Source: Sipunculus nudus
Lineage: Eukaryota; Annelida; Sipuncula; Golfingiida; Sipunculidae
Length of the DNA stretch: 64,000 nt
Assembly: GCA_026874595.1 (NCBI GenBank)
Contig: CM049320.1
Span: 36,492,214-36,556,213 of the forward strand
Reading direction: 5' to 3'
In this document: one piece after another, positions 20,841 to 36,033 of the stretch
Layout of the letters: the number at the start of each line of letters is the position of its first letter
Position numbering within the stretch: the first letter of the stretch is position 1
Position numbers and translations under genes: made by a program
Notes under the pieces: generated by a model
Told to the model about the DNA's origin: nothing
What the model saw: only the letters and a program-made list of their open reading frames with translations
Database searches by the model: none

Positions 20841-23241
20841 TGTAGATTCAGATAATATTGTGGGCTTATAATTTCGTGGTTTTTGTGCAAAAGCATATCG
20901 TTGGGTATTTAAATTCGTGGAAAGAGAATGCAAATGCTAGTAGTCCGTGTTTTTTTAATATGTACATCTACGCAATGAAGACGAGAACATATACACATGT
21001 AATACACCGGTGGCTCGACAGAGATGCTTGTCACACGCTGCGCCTGTACCACAGTCAATCCATCAGTGTTGTGCAAACAAGTCCCGCCCGGCCCGAGCCT
21101 AACATAGTAACAAGGGAATTAATCGGCCATGACCAACACGTGCCGGCCGATATCACACCTGATCACACCGTGTCCTCAGAAAAGGAAGCCCAAACTTCAT
21201 CGGTGGAAAAATGGAAAGATACCGCCCACATGAAAGTGTTTAGCTCATGTTAATGAAGTTCATGGCGGTAGTAACAAGTAGCTTCAGACAGTTTGGCATC
21301 CGTAGTTCCAGGAATGTCAGGGCTTACATATACGGAGACGCCATGCCTCACTTAGTCAAAGCCCATATCATTCGACAGATACATGCAGTCCTATTTGTAA
21401 AATGTAATTCTATGTGTGGGTAAATTCGTGAATAAAAAAGGGAGCATTCACATATGTGCCATTGCGTATAGTCGGGGGAAGTATATGCCGTAAAGCTGAT
21501 CGTCGCTAAATGTTTAAATTCTGTCAGATTAGCGGTTAGTCAAGAGTATCCAGTCATATGTGAATTCATAGAACGTTTTGTGTGTGTTTGTGTAATTCCA
21601 TTAATAAGTGATATATATATAAACACATTTAAGGTGTCGTTCCTAAATGACTTAAGGATACCAGTTCGTTTGCGATACTTCTTAATTAATAAAAAGGTGC
21701 ATATCATGCAGTGGCTTACTACGCCCCATGACCAGGCCAGGAAACCGTTAATTACCCATTTCCCGTGCCCTGAATATTGAAATAGGAATGTTCGGTTAGT
21801 TTCGTCCACATGAGAGCCTATTACTAGTGAATGGAACCATGCATTGGGTTTGTAAGACATATCAAATTATCTTATTGGCCATTCCTTTGCTTTCTTAGAT
21901 TGTTTTTCGATTGTCATTTTGATTGCGTGGATTAACAAAAGTTTAGAATTAAAGTGTTTGTCTGCTAACAGGATGTCATCGCTATGTAACGTTTAAATCT
22001 CCTCTTATCTTCATATTTTGTAAGGGAGGTTCATGTTATATTCATAACTGTGTATAAAAAAGATTACCACCCAACATAGAGAACAACACATCCTTATTGG
22101 CTTATAGATAAGATTCACTTGTCCCAAAATGGGGGGACATATTGCCGATATGGGCAGTGGTGAGATGTTCCCGGTCTAAATTCGTCCCAGCGGTCAACCC
22201 ACAACAACATTCATTTGTGTTGACTTTAGCGGACTGCTTACAAAAGACCGACGCGTAGTGAATGTTGGGCAGACTATGTAAGGTTTGATTTGATTGGTTA
22301 GCGAGAGGAGATTGTGGACGACGTGGGCGCACTATGTGAGAATGGCCATGGCACACCGCAGGTATTAAACCCAGAATATTTTTATCGATTTTGAGGCCAT
22401 TTCTTTACCAAACGCCTAAAAATATAAACTCACAGACAGACAGACAGACAAACAGCTTTCCGTGAATTATAGTATGATGATATGATTAGGTATATACACA
22501 TACCAGAACGGGGCATATCTAAACAACAGACACAATTCTACACCATTAATAGGAATATAAAGGTAGCGGACAGAATTCAACCGTAAAATGGCTTGACGGC
22601 TAGGCCAGGTATTAATTTTCCAGTATGTGAGGTGTGCCTAGGCATCATGTTAGGTATGAGAGACTACCCCATACACTGTAAAAAGTGCCCTTTCGCTCAT
22701 GTTTAAAATTAACTATTCCACCCATCAATGAAAACATGTTTTGGGAGACATATATGTGTTAAAAATGTGTCATGAAAAGGTCAATAATGAGCATCAGTTG
22801 AAATACCTAGACGTTTGGGACGGGTTTTAAATTTGATTACATTTTTACATTCTTCGAAGGCGTAACATTTTCTTCATTTCTGCTTAATGATTCGTGGCTT
22901 CTACCTTTAAACAAGTGGTAAAAATGAAGTATAATTAACAACTCAATATAAGTAGAAAGCACTATCTAAGAGCACAGAAACAGTTCAATCGCAGGCATCA
23001 GATCAGACTGGCAATACAACAGGCAACAGTTGTGCTAATGATTTTTGAAACGAACAACGCTAGATAAATGTTTGGATGTGAAAGGTGTATTATCTGAAAG
23101 TCCTTAAGCCTTATGCGGAACCGGCATCACTTTCTCTGTATTGTTTACTCTACGTAATGTTAAGTATATAAACGCAAGGGACATAAAGGTCAGTCAACAC
23201 TATAAAGTGATATTATTATTTGGCAAACACACACACAAACA

Positions 23242-23283
<42 letters not shown>

Positions 23284-23913
23284 AAATTTCATGTATGTTT
23301 TAATTTTTGGCTGAGACTGGAAGAATCCAGAAGAATTTAAAATTTTATAACATTACAAATACTTCATTCACGAGATACAATTTCCACAATATCGAGAACA
23401 TTTAAAATGGATGAAAAGTTAGTCTAGGGTAAAAGTTAATTTATGACAATTTGGGAAATATTTCCCAGAGGTCTCTCTCCTTCTCTCTCTTTCTCTCTCT
23501 CTCACTCTCTCTCTCTCAGTAGCAGGGCTCGCAGAAAGCCCTATACTTAAAATCAGTCCAAAAGTTGTTTTTAATGCATATTAATTAGAACCATAAAGTA
23601 TACATTTTTTTAAATCTGGCACAGTGTTTTTTCCAAGAGTATACATATTTTTTACATTTTTTCCATTTATTATGTGGTATTTCAATATAATTTTTTTTTA
23701 AATATTTAATCAGTATACTATTTTAAATACCCAGTAAAGGCAAACTTACTTTTTAACATGTTTATATTAAAATACATGACATTATTTCAAAAGACATTTT
23801 TTATTATCTCAAAGCAGGTGTAAATCTACATTGAAACTATGAAATCTTAATTTTGATTTAATAAAAAATTGAAATTTTATTTTCGACAAGAAAAAAAACC
23901 CGTTTAGATATTG

Positions 23914-23969
<56 letters not shown>

Positions 23970-26900
23970 TATATGCTATATATGCAATATACAAAACCAC
24001 AGATATCGATGGTACTTTTAAAAAAAAGTACTGACTATAACCTACATATTTCAGGTAGATGTTTCACTGTTACAGCAAGTCTTTACAGTTATGTAAATTT
24101 GATATTTTCAACAGAAAAGATATACAGCAGATAAAATAAAACTTAGAGATGTTGTTATGTAGTTTGATTAATAATCCACTAAAAATTTGCTTACTGTGTG
24201 CATAAAATGGTGTACCATTAAAATGTTTCATTGTTTGTTACGAAATCATGTTAAAATAAATAAAAATTCAGAAATACGTATACTATCAGAAAGAACATTG
24301 TACCAGATTTAAAATAATGTATACTTTATACCTGGCTATCTGTACAGTGATTTTATTTCACCTCTTGTACAATCCCTTTAAGTCATTCCAAATTATAAGC
24401 GGCTAAACTGTTATAATTAGTAGTAAAGTAAATATTGTCATTTTTCTTCATTTTATAATACAAAATAATGCATATATTATAATTTCTAACATTTTGAGAT
24501 ATTTTAGGTAAAGAACATAGGATTTCAAGCTGTATAAAGCTCCAGCTTGTCTATTAGTTGAAATACATTTAATATTAACAACAGTTACACTATTGATATG
24601 CTAAATAAATGTATTCTTGTGAGCTACATTTTAATATTGGACAATTTTATGTATATATTATAAATTGTAGTAATTCTAATTATTGGTTTCCATCATTTAA
24701 AAAAACAGGTATATTGAACTTTGTTGCAAAATGAGCTTCACATAACATTCAGGTTTAAGGGAAGAATTTAGCCTTGTGTTCAGTTTTTTATTGTTCTAAA
24801 TATAAAAGAAAATGTTTTACAAGTTAAAAAAACATAATTTGCATTTATTTTCTTCTTTATTTATAAGTTTCATGTCTGAAATATTCGCGTTAGGCATATA
24901 TGCAAAGACACGGTTTCCATGTCATTCTGTAATGGTTGTATTATGTAATTTGTGAATCAGTAACATCATAGAGACATATTAATGTAAAGCATGCTAAAGG
25001 TGTAAGATTCCTAAAACATGTTTTAAATATTTGAAACGTGGAAGCTGAAACGTGATTGGAAATATTAAACACGTGAAAAAAAATGGGGCAAAAAGGTGTT
25101 TAAAACTTTATACCACTTTCAAGCTGAAATGGGTGAACGTTTATTTCATGTTAAGGTGTGTTTCAGGTTAAGACATATTAATACTAAAACATGAATTCAC
25201 TTGAAACATGTTGCAAAACATGTTTACATTATTTATCTCTGAAATATGGTTCAAACTAAAACGTGAAATCATAGATTTGAAACACGCTTCGTTTTGAAAG
25301 CCCACGATGTGTTTAAACAAGTGACCCATGGGTCATGACTGACTAACATTTTGACAACTTTTCCTTGCACAGGAAACTAATTAACATAATGTAGGTTGCA
25401 TCATTGTTCATGCAAAAAGCTTTTCATCATTTTCAACGATTAGGTGATGGTAGTCTTTTCATGTGTACGAGGAAGCCATAGGAGATTGATGGACAAAGAC
25501 AATTTCAGGCGGATACATCAAAGCACTCCTGAGATGAATTAAAAATGGATTGTACTAATACTTGATTGTACAGCCTGAACTCCCGTGCTTCATTAACATA
25601 TTTAAATGAGATTTGGTTTTCAAAATTACACATGCGCCACCTATTGATCAGAAGAGTACTACGACCGTTTGGTGGTTTTACTACACGGCTTTTTTGCACA
25701 GGCGACCAGTGTGAAAGCTTTATTCTTTATACTCTTTAGAATAAATCAAATATATACCAATCCTGAATAAATAGCAAGTTTTAATAGTCGAATGATACAG
25801 GAAACCGTGTCAGTGCATCAAATCGGAGCAAGCGAGCGTGTCAAAGGCACCGCTTCAAACCTGATATTTGACACGGTACCCTATCGTACGCGCATTTTAA
25901 TTATCAGCTATGATGCAAAGTGTACCCATGATCTATACTCCGAGCTCCCATCTCTGTGCTAATTATATAAAAATTATTCTTTAGGCGTTAATTTGACTCA
26001 GTGTTTTGGCCCGTGAACCACCGCTTCGGTGGCCATGTTCACAGGGTAAACATGCACCCACTGACTAAGGTCGCGAGTCGTAACCATAGAGAAGACAATT
26101 CGCTGACCCAAAAACTAAATTCAGAGCGGCCAAGCTGTGTGCATGTGCAGTATAGGCTAGGCCTATATAGCTCTGCCTTAACAGGTATAACCCATCGGAA
26201 GCCTGCTCTGTACGTGATATGTATCTGTTTTGCAGTTTCCTTTCAGTTTTAAATCACTAAGGAAATTACAGAGCTGTTTCAACGTTTTGTTGATAAATAA
26301 TATTAAAATACCGTCAATGAAGAAGGCCTTTCTGACAATATTTACAGGCTAAATGTGTATAGCTCATCAGCGCTCAAGGGCTATCGATGTTGGTCAAAAT
26401 AATGTTCATGTCCTGTGATAGGCTATACCATCCCAGATAATTTATTTTTAAACTGTTCTGTGTTTCATATTGTAACGTTCCATCATGTTCATTTGTTTAA
26501 GCTATTTTATCTGTCCTCGTGACAGACGGCGTTCCGCTCTAAGGAACCAGCTGACGCTCACAAAAATGTGTACCCTGGCTTTGGTAAACCACTTTTAAAT
26601 CTGATAGTTTCCATAACCATATATTTTATTATGCTCTTTCCTTTAAGTATGGTAAGCTTACTGCTGTCGGTAAATTTACCAAATGTTTCATTGATTTTCT
26701 GAGCTTTCCCCCTCGTCATGTAAGTAGGTCATAGACATGTTGAAAGAGGCCATTTCACAAGTAACATGACAATGGTCACATGAATTAGTAATATCCATTG
26801 CCATCTACAGATGGCAAGACACAACTACGAGTGGGCAGACAGTGTTGTCAAACCAACATAGAAAAAAATACTGGCGTCTGAAAAATGACCCGCATCTGAG

Positions 26901-27500
26901 TACATCTGTGGGCATTCATGTTTATTTTTACCGCTAGGGGTCGGGGCAATATATATATATAGGAACTAAGACCACACAGGACAAAGAAATAACTGTACTT
27001 TTTGAATACCTATTATAATAAAAGCTCAGAAATCGGAGAATTTCTGAATCAGCATTTGCAAAATTACTTATGTCTTTATTTCTTTTTACAGTGCTTATTT
27101 ATTTTATTAGTAAATGTACGAAAATTATTATTAATATCAATGGGTCTTATTTATAGTAGTATATGTTATATTATTATTTTACACATTGTAAATTCAAGGA
27201 TATACAATTCCCTTTAATTACATTTAATGTTTTTGTGCTTTGGTCGGCTTCGAGAATCATTATCGCCTTACACAAAATATATTTAACATGCAGTTACACT
27301 GTGCATAATGCTATATTAACATGACACCCAGAGACATGACGCCTAGCGGATTTCTTACACTGAAATTCCATCACCTATTTATGTTATAATCTGGTGAAAA
27401 AATAGTTGTTAAGGAATCTTAAACTATAGTTAGAATGATTTCCAGATTGCTTAAACGTTTTTGTCGATAGTCGTTTGGTAATATTGACCTAATTTACCGT

Positions 27501-28476
27501 AAGGGTTTCGAGAAAATTTTATCTGGAGCTCTCTATAGATGCTAATTTATTAGTTTCTAGGTCATACTGCCATGGCTTGTGTCTATCTGACTTATAGTGT
27601 ACTCAAATTATGTTCTTTTGCAGAGCTCACAGAATACCGGTCGCAGTGACCTTACTTTGTATGTGAAAGGAGACATGAGAATGACCATCCGTCACATTCA
27701 CAAAGACAATTTTATAGTTAAGGTTTGTGCCCTGTCTGACTTTCTGGGTAATCAAAATTAGGTTTTCTGCTCGTAGCTTGCAGAATATAAAACACAGCGA
27801 CCTAATTTCAGAATTCAAAGAGAATTGCCAAGGACCTCCCTGCAAGTAATATAAGGAGAATCGAAGCCCAAACCGATACACATTGTGCCCTGTATGACTA
27901 TATGGGTGCTCAAAATCATGTTTTTGATCAGTTGCTCACAGAATATAGGCCATCAGGACTTAGTTTCGGATTTCCAAGAAAATTTTCCCAGAAGCTCCCT
28001 GGATGTTATGTTACAAGATTCCAGGCCTATCGAATACAATTGGTGATCTCTCTGAATGCCTTGGTGCTCAAATCATGTTTTATTGCCAGTAGCTCACAGA
28101 GTGCAGGTCACCTGAACTAATTTTAGGTTCCCCAGGAGTTTTGTCAGGGACCTCCCTTGCTGTAAAGTCAGACGTTGCAGGGTAAATAATCGATACAATT
28201 TTTGAACTCTCTGAATATCAGGGTGCTCAAAATCATGTCTTTGCCCAGTCGAGTATAGGTTATCATGACAGAGTTTCAGGTTTCCCAAAACATATGCCTA
28301 GAACCTCTCTGGTTGTCGAGATTGAAGATTCTAGACCTACCGGATACAATTTGAGCCCATGTTTGTGCTCAAACTTGTTTCTGCCCATTATAGCCAGCAG
28401 AATGTAGGTTTAGAAGTTTCAAGGTCTAACGATTATGGTGTGTGCTCTGTTAACGGACGGACTGTATCATTTGAAT
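27501..28476 (+). repeat. Pearl/Helitron-like tandem repeat core (copy 2)
   Basis: Copy of the 15460-16435 block inside the second 12-kb unit, with the same order of monomers. I noticed no difference by eye. Confidence 0.6.
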
Positions 28477-28787
28477 GTCTTAAAAATTAGAGGGGAAAAA
28501 TGGGGGAGAAAGATGGCACCACCAGTTGTCAGGAACTAATGACAACGTTCATGATCCATATGCACGGAAAGAATCAAAGCACTTGATGCCGTTCACATTG
28601 ATTAGCTATACACATTTTGGAGCTTTTGCATAACATTTTTAATTATTCTGGCTTGCATAAAAAAGCCAATAACCCAGAGAATATATGTCGCATTGACCTA
28701 ATTTAGGTACCCAGGGCGATTTTGCAAGAACCTCTCTTTATGTCAAGTTTATAGAGTCTTGGTCCAATGGTTACGATTTGTGCCCTG

Positions 28788-29085
28788 TTAAGCCTAAGTC
28801 ATAAAAAACTTAAGATTTTGACTGTCGTACGATCCCAGCAAGGCAACGACAGCTGGCACCGTTGTAGATTTGGGAGATTTATTTTTATAATTTTGTGGAA
28901 GAGTTCACATATAAAATATGATATTGTACGACGGTTGTGGGAAACTGGTCAGGGCTAAGACTAATCGTACGCTCTTCCTATTGAAGTCTTATGAGGTACC
29001 TACGATGGTCGTAATACAAAAAAATTCTTTTTCAGTCGTAGACCTGTCGTATATATGTTGCGCGATATATGTGACTTAGGCTTAA
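28788..29085. mobile_element. TTAA-flanked MITE (copy 2)
   Basis: Same inverted ends and TTAA flanks as 16747-17044, carried in the second 12-kb unit. It has private or shared base changes near 28901-28920. Confidence 0.65.
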
Positions 29086-30834
29086 GACAAACCCATGGCG
29101 GTCGGAGGAACGGCCATCAACGGTATAACATTCATATGACCGTGCGGCAATCGTTTGGTTGTCGCACGAAAGTCCTACGATTCGTAGGGCCTCAGATAAC
29201 CAAAAATTGTACGAAAGTCGTAGGTTTATCGTAACACAGTCAGACTTAAGAGACTGGCCTGAAATAAAGAATAACCTACGAACATGGTCATTATTCTTCG
29301 ACATGGGTCTAGGACGGTTTTTTTTTCTCGCTTTTCCCCCCGCAAAACACTTGAATTTCTTACGACACTACCACAACTGTTCTAGGAATTGCCCATATTA
29401 TCAGTCGTAGACCTGTCGTTTATGTGTTGTGCGATTTATGTTACTTAATGGACAACCGGAAGGACGGCCGGATGGACGTGTGATCGCTATACCTCGGTGA
29501 CCTTCAGTCAGCTGAGAAAAAAAAAGGAAAATTTATCCAATTTGGCCTGATCAGACCTTAACAAATCAGATTTCTGTCAAAATTTAACATTAAATCGATC
29601 ATTTTTCATGTGTCCATGAAACTGCTTATCAGGGTTTGATTTAGGGTGCGCAGTGGGCGATCCATTCATTTCTGATATACCAATACATTACCTGAATACC
29701 TAAAGACAGACCTAGATTTTGCATCATAACGCTTTTAATTTTCCCTACCCCAGTTTGCGCATTAGGGTATAATTTTTTATTTTACTTTCTACACTGCTGG
29801 GGGTTGGGTTGCCCACTCCAATACATCCCTTGCTGCGCCAAGTTCCCGCTTGCCCCATTAAAAAACCCTGTATGCTTCCCTGCTTGTAGATTAAGTAGAT
29901 CATGTTCTAAATGAAATGTCGGTTGCCCCCCCCCCCCCCTCCCGCCACATTTTTGGCCCAAGGCTGTCAGTGTGGCCTTTCTTTAAGAAAATAAGCAGGT
30001 CTCATCAATTTGCATGGAACATCCATTGTATTTTCTCTGTCTACATGCCTCTAGTGATAAATTAAGCCTGATATAGGTCAGTATCGTGTAATTTTTAGAG
30101 ATAGGCCAATATATATAGTGCTATTATTTTCAGTTGGAAAGGTAGGAAATATGCTTGTAAGCTTAATATCATATTGATTACCGTATAAAGAGGTCTGTTT
30201 TGAAATATCATCATTTGGCATATTTTTCAACGTGTAATTATATGTGATTGAAATCAGATCAGTGTTTCGTAATTTGTTCCTGAAAATAATGATTTGATAA
30301 TTTTATATCTTAAACTTCATGAAAGTTAAAAATTATATATCCTTTGCTTCTTAGTATATTTGGATCATGATTTATACCATGCACGCCTATAGTTTTGAGT
30401 AAAACTATAAACACGGTAAGGTGATCTCAAACTACATGTATATACCTATTAGCCTTACTCACGGTAAGCTTAGAAAAAAAGTATATTGTATTATAAATAT
30501 GATCCATGTTGCACGCATAATTCTGTTCATCAGTATTTGGTAAGGTGTTTGTGTAGTGCAGAATGTGAGTAAAAGTGGGAAAATGGTGAAAATACTACAC
30601 TGAAAATGCATATTTTTTTGTATTTTTTTCCCACAATATTCCGCAGCTTGTGAGATGGCAACAACCTCCCAAGCCCAACACCTTTGCGCGGTTACGCGCC
30701 CTCTATCTCGCAACAACCGGAGATTGTTCCCCTCAACTTACAAAACCGCATAAAAGCCTATGATTAGACCATAATAGAACTAAGTGTATAGGAACCGTTT
30801 ACAGACATATTCTATACCGCTTTGGATTCATCAT

Positions 30835-30899
<65 letters not shown>

Positions 30900-31070
30900 G
30901 CCGGTATATATAAATATATAATTCTATTATATGTTATCAATTAAAAATATCAAATTACTTTTTGTATTATATATAAAAATATTAATTTGCAAGGAGATCT
31001 TTTTATAACCTCTAAGACTGCATAGGGTTCATGGCCCTAGCCCCTACAGTTACGATTTGTGCCCTGCTAA

Positions 31071-31200
31071 CGGACGGACGGCCGGCCGGACGGCCGGACG
31101 GACGGCCGGCCGGACGGCCGGACGGACAGACGGAAGGACGACGGACAAAGACCCATCGCTATAGCCCAGCATGACTGAAAGTCAGCTGAGCTAAAAAAAC
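31071..31200 (+). repeat. GGACGGCCGG array plus hairpin (copy 2)
   Basis: Same as 19027-19156, with the hairpin at 31163-31192. One extra A in the following A-run replaces a C. Confidence 0.65.
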
Positions 31201-31832
31201 ATGGTTATTGTAAAACCATGGTTATATGGTGCCCGCGTGATGATATTCACGGTTCTTGCCAACCGGAAGTAAACAAAATGAATTCCGTGACTAAAACCCC
31301 TTGTTTCTGATTAATACAGTAGGCAAATGTCGATCGTGGAGAGTAGGGTGGGTGCAGGGTGAGAGTGAAGGAGCATCGACAGTTGGTTTGGGAATCATTA
31401 GACCCCACTTTAGGGAATATCCCCCTCTCACTTGTTCCCGACCGACTGCCAGAGTAATATCACCTTGGCCCCTATAAGTAGATCATATGGGTAGGGAACT
31501 AGGGAATTCAATAATGGTTAACGTTCGCCTAGTCTTTGCGTAGTATGGGGAATTTAGCTCTCCCAGTAACTCAAATAAGCACGAACTACATACAGTTTAC
31601 TGCCAAACACCAACAGAGTCGAGCAGTGCTGCCGAAGGAAGCCGTAAAGCTGTTCCTTGCTCTTTTGTTGTTGTGATTCTCTGTTTTCTTGGTTAGAGCG
31701 TATGTATATATTTTATACAAATAGACGGTGAGAGCCCAGCATACGATCGAATCCCGTGAATACTGACTTTTAGTTTCTTCTATAGTTCTTATCTAATGAC
31801 AAATTATTCTGCCTTATTGTTTGTAAATACAG

Positions 31833-31893
<61 letters not shown>

Positions 31894-32441
31894 GGTTCAG
31901 GTAATTGATTTTGATTTAGCCGGCCGGTAAACAACCGTCGCACGAAATAGATTAGCAAATGGCCGACAGATGTCACCAATAGACAGTATATGAAATCAGG
32001 TTGAAGGCATCTGACATGAACAATTTTAGGCCTTTACTGCGTTTCAGTACAATCAAACTCCACCCCTCTTTCAGTCAAGGGCAGGAGGGGCAGATCCAGG
32101 AGTTTTCAGCTGGGGGAGGGGGGCTAGGAAAAGAAAATCGTTGTAAAATGAATTATAACATATAAGTGTAGTATTTTGACAATTTTCCAACTTTTACTCA
32201 CGTGCTGCCTCACACAAAAACAATACCAAATATATCATTACAGAATCATGCGTGCCAAAGTGATAATATTTATACTTTAATATAGTATTTTACAAAGATT
32301 AATCGAACTAGAGAACACGTCACCGTGTTTATAATTTTACTCAATACCACAGGCGTGCATGGTATGAAACATGAATCATATATATTGAGAGAGATATATA
32401 ATTTTCTACGTTCATAAAGTTTAAGATGTAATTATAAAATC

Positions 32442-32490
<49 letters not shown>

Positions 32491-32629
32491 TAAAAGTAGA
32501 AACCATGGACAAGTTTGAGGTGAAAGTAAAATGCAGACTGAAGAGTCATAAAATTCATATTATGATATTTAGAATTTTGAAATGATTTGTTTTCCTCTTC
32601 CCAATTTGGACTTAACACCATCTGAATGA

Positions 32630-32718
<89 letters not shown>

Positions 32719-32843
32719 CGAACGTTCCCAACGTCTTTGCACTTCGAAACCTCCTGTGTTAATAAACTATAGTTGGTCTATCTAAAAAGCGTTACTGTTT
32801 ATCTTAACTTTCGCTTCAACTACAGACTAACACGGCTATACCA

Positions 32844-32912
<69 letters not shown>

Positions 32913-35313
32913 TGTAGATTCAGATAATATTGTGGGCTTATAATTTCGTGGTTTTTGTGCAAAAGCATATCGTTGGGTATTTAAATTCGTGGAAAGAGAA
33001 TGCAAATGCTAGTAGTCCGTGTTTTTTTAATATGTACATCTACGCAATGAAGACGAGAACATATACACATGTAATACACCGGTGGCTCGACAGAGATGCT
33101 TGTCACACGCTGCGCCTGTACCACAGTCAATCCATCAGTGTTGTGCAAACAAGTCCCGCCCGGCCCGAGCCTAACATAGTAACAAGGGAATTAATCGGCC
33201 ATGACCAACACGTGCCGGCCGATATCACACCTGATAACACCGTGTCCTCAGAAAAGGAAGCCCAAACTTCATCGGTGGAAAAATGGAAAGATACCGCCCA
33301 CATGAAAGTGTTTAGCTCATGTTAATGAAGTTCATGGCGGTAGTAACAAGTAGCTTCAGACAGTTTGGCATCCGTAGTTCCAGGAATGTCAGGGCTTACA
33401 TATACGGAGACGCCATGCCTCACTTAGTCAAAGCCCATATCATTCGACAGATACATGCAGTCCTATTTGTAAAATGTAATTCTATGTGTGGGTAAATTCG
33501 TGAATAAAAAAGGGAGCATTCACATATGTGCCATTGCGTATAGTCGGGGGAAGTATATGCCGTAAAGCTGATCGTCGCTAAATGTTTAAATTCTGTCAGA
33601 TTAGCGGTTAGTCAAGAGTATCCAGTCATATGTGAATTCATAGAACGTTTTGTGTGTGTTTGTGTAATTCCATTAATAAGTGATATATATATAAACACAT
33701 TTAAGGTGTCGTTCCTAAATGACTTAAGGATACCAGTTCGTTTGCGATACTTCTTAATTAATAAAAAGGTGCATATCATGCAGTGGCTTACTACGCCCCA
33801 TGACCAGGCCAGGAAACCGTTAATTACCCATTTCCCGTGCCCTGAATATTGAAATAGGAATGTTCGGTTAGTTTCGTCCACATGAGAGCCTATTACTAGT
33901 GAATGGAACCATGCATTGGGTTTGTAAGACATATCAAATTATCTTATTGGCCATTCCTTTGCTTTCTTAGATTGTTTTTCGATTGTCATTTTGATTGCGT
34001 GGATTAACAAAAGTTTAGAATTAAAGTGTTTGTCTGCTAACAGGATGTCATCGCTATGTAACGTTTAAATCTCCTCTTATCTTCATATTTTGTAAGGGAG
34101 GTTCATGTTATATTCATAACTGTGTATAAAAAAGATTACCACCCAACATAGAGAACAACACATCCTTATTGGCTTATAGATAAGATTCACTTGTCCCAAA
34201 ATGGGGGGACATATTGCCGATATGGGCAGTGGTGAGATGTTCCCGGTCTAAATTCGTCCCAGCGGTCAACCCACAACAACATTCATTTGTGTTGACTTTA
34301 GCGGACTGCTTACAAAAGACCGACGCGTAGTGAATGTTGGGCAGACTATGTAAGGTTTGATTTGATTGGTTAGCGAGAGGAGATTGTGGACGACGTGGGC
34401 GCACTATGTGAGAATGGCCATGGCACACCGCAGGTATTAAACCCAGAATATTTTTATCGATTTTGAGGCCATTTCTTTACCAAACGCCTAAAAATATAAA
34501 CTCACAGACAGACAGACAGACAAACAGCTTTCCGTGAATTATAGTATGATGATATGATTAGGTATATACACATACCAGAACGGGGCATATCTAAACAACA
34601 GACACAATTCTACACCATTAATAGGAATATAAAGGTAGCGGACAGAATTCAACCGTAAAATGGCTTGACGGCTAGGCCAGGTATTAATTTTCCAGTATGT
34701 GAGGTGTGCCTAGGCATCATGTTAGGTATGAGAGACTACCCCATACACTGTAAAAAGTGCCCTTTCGCTCATGTTTAAAATTAACTATTCCACCCATCAA
34801 TGAAAACATGTTTTGGGAGACATATATGTGTTAAAAATGTGTCATGAAAAGGTCAATAATGAGCATCAGTTGAAATACCTAGACGTTTGGGACGGGTTTT
34901 AAATTTGATTACATTTTTACATTCTTCGAAGGCGTAACATTTTCTTCATTTCTGCTTAATGATTCGTGGCTTCTACCTTTAAACAAGTGGTAAAAATGAA
35001 GTATAATTAACAACTCAATATAAGTAGAAAGCACTATCTAAGAGCACAGAAACAGTTCAACCGCAGGCATCAGATCAGACTGGCAATACAACAGGCAACA
35101 GTTGTGCTAATGATTTTTGAAACGAACAACGCTAGATAAATGTTTGGATGTGAAAGGTGTATTATCTGAAAGTCCTTAAGCCTTATGCGGAACCGGCATC
35201 ACTTTCTCTGTATTGTTTACTCTACGTAATGTTAAGTATATAAACGCAAGGGACATAAAGGTCAGTCAACACTATAAAGTGATATTATTATTTGGCAAAC
35301 ACACACACAAACA

Positions 35314-35349
<36 letters not shown>

Positions 35350-35979
35350 AAATTTCATGTATGTTTTAATTTTTGGCTGAGACTGGAAGAATCCAGAAGA
35401 ATTTAAAATTTTATAACATTACAAATACTTCATTCACGAGATACAATTTCCACAATATCGAGAACATTTAAAATGGATGAAAAGTTAGTCTAGGGTAAAA
35501 GTTAATTTATGACAATTTGGGAAATATTTCCCAGAGGTCTCTCTCCTTCTCTCTCTTTCTCTCTCTCTCACTCTCTCTCTCTCAGTAGCAGGGCTCGCAG
35601 AAAGCCCTATACTTAAAATCAGTCCAAAAGTTGTTTTTAATGCATATTAATTAGAACCATAAAGTATACATTTTTTTAAATCTGGCACAGTGTTTTTTCC
35701 AAGAGTATACATATTTTTTACATTTTTTCCATTTATTATGTGGTATTTCAATATAATTTTTTTTTAAATATTTAATCAGTATACTATTTTAAATACCCAG
35801 TAAAGGCAAACTTACTTTTTAACATGTTTATATTAAAATACATGACATTATTTCAAAAGACATTTTTTATTATCTCAAAGCAGGTGTAAATCTACATTGA
35901 AACTATGAAATCTTAATTTTGATTTAATAAAAAATTGAAATTTTATTTTCGACAAGAAAAAAAACCCGTTTAGATATTG

Positions 35980-36033
<54 letters not shown>

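Larger units (their letters stand above)
10085..22111 (+). repeat. 12-kb tandem unit, copy 1 (12,027 bp)
   Basis: The unit begins GATTCACTTGTCCC and ends CTTATAGATAA. The same sequence restarts at 22112 and 34184. Contents in order are an (ACAG)n tract, (AT)n arrays, an AAACRTG-rich stretch, a pearl-like tandem block, a TTAA-flanked MITE, a GGACGGCCGG array with hairpin and several (AT)n and (CT)n(AT)n arrays. Short open frames, the longest 131 codons at 20858-21253, lack recognisable domains. Differences from the other copies that I saw include TTACC for TAACC near 14041, AATAAGA for AATATGA near 16875, and a 2-bp-shorter A run near 11832. Confidence 0.95.
22112..34183 (+). repeat. 12-kb tandem unit, copy 2 (12,072 bp)
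   Basis: This is nearly identical to copy 1, in the same orientation and directly adjacent. Private changes that I saw include GAGTTCAC for GCGTTCAC near 28901, GATAACACC for GATCACACC near 33234 (His to Asn in the 131-codon frame) and AAAAAAACATGG for AAAAAACCATGG near 31194. Its (AT)n arrays near 31.84 and 32.85 kb are longer than in copy 1. Confidence 0.95.

Noticed and set aside
20858-21253. 131-codon plus-strand open frame, present in all three 12-kb units
   Set aside because: Its conservation only reflects the recency of the duplication. It follows an (AT)n array, has no recognisable domain, and I found no splice or promoter support. One His/Asn difference between copies is not informative.
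21540-21860. 106-codon minus-strand frame with a hydrophobic segment, in each unit
   Set aside because: It overlaps a plus-strand frame of similar quality and has no domain or start context. It is probably chance in AT-rich DNA.
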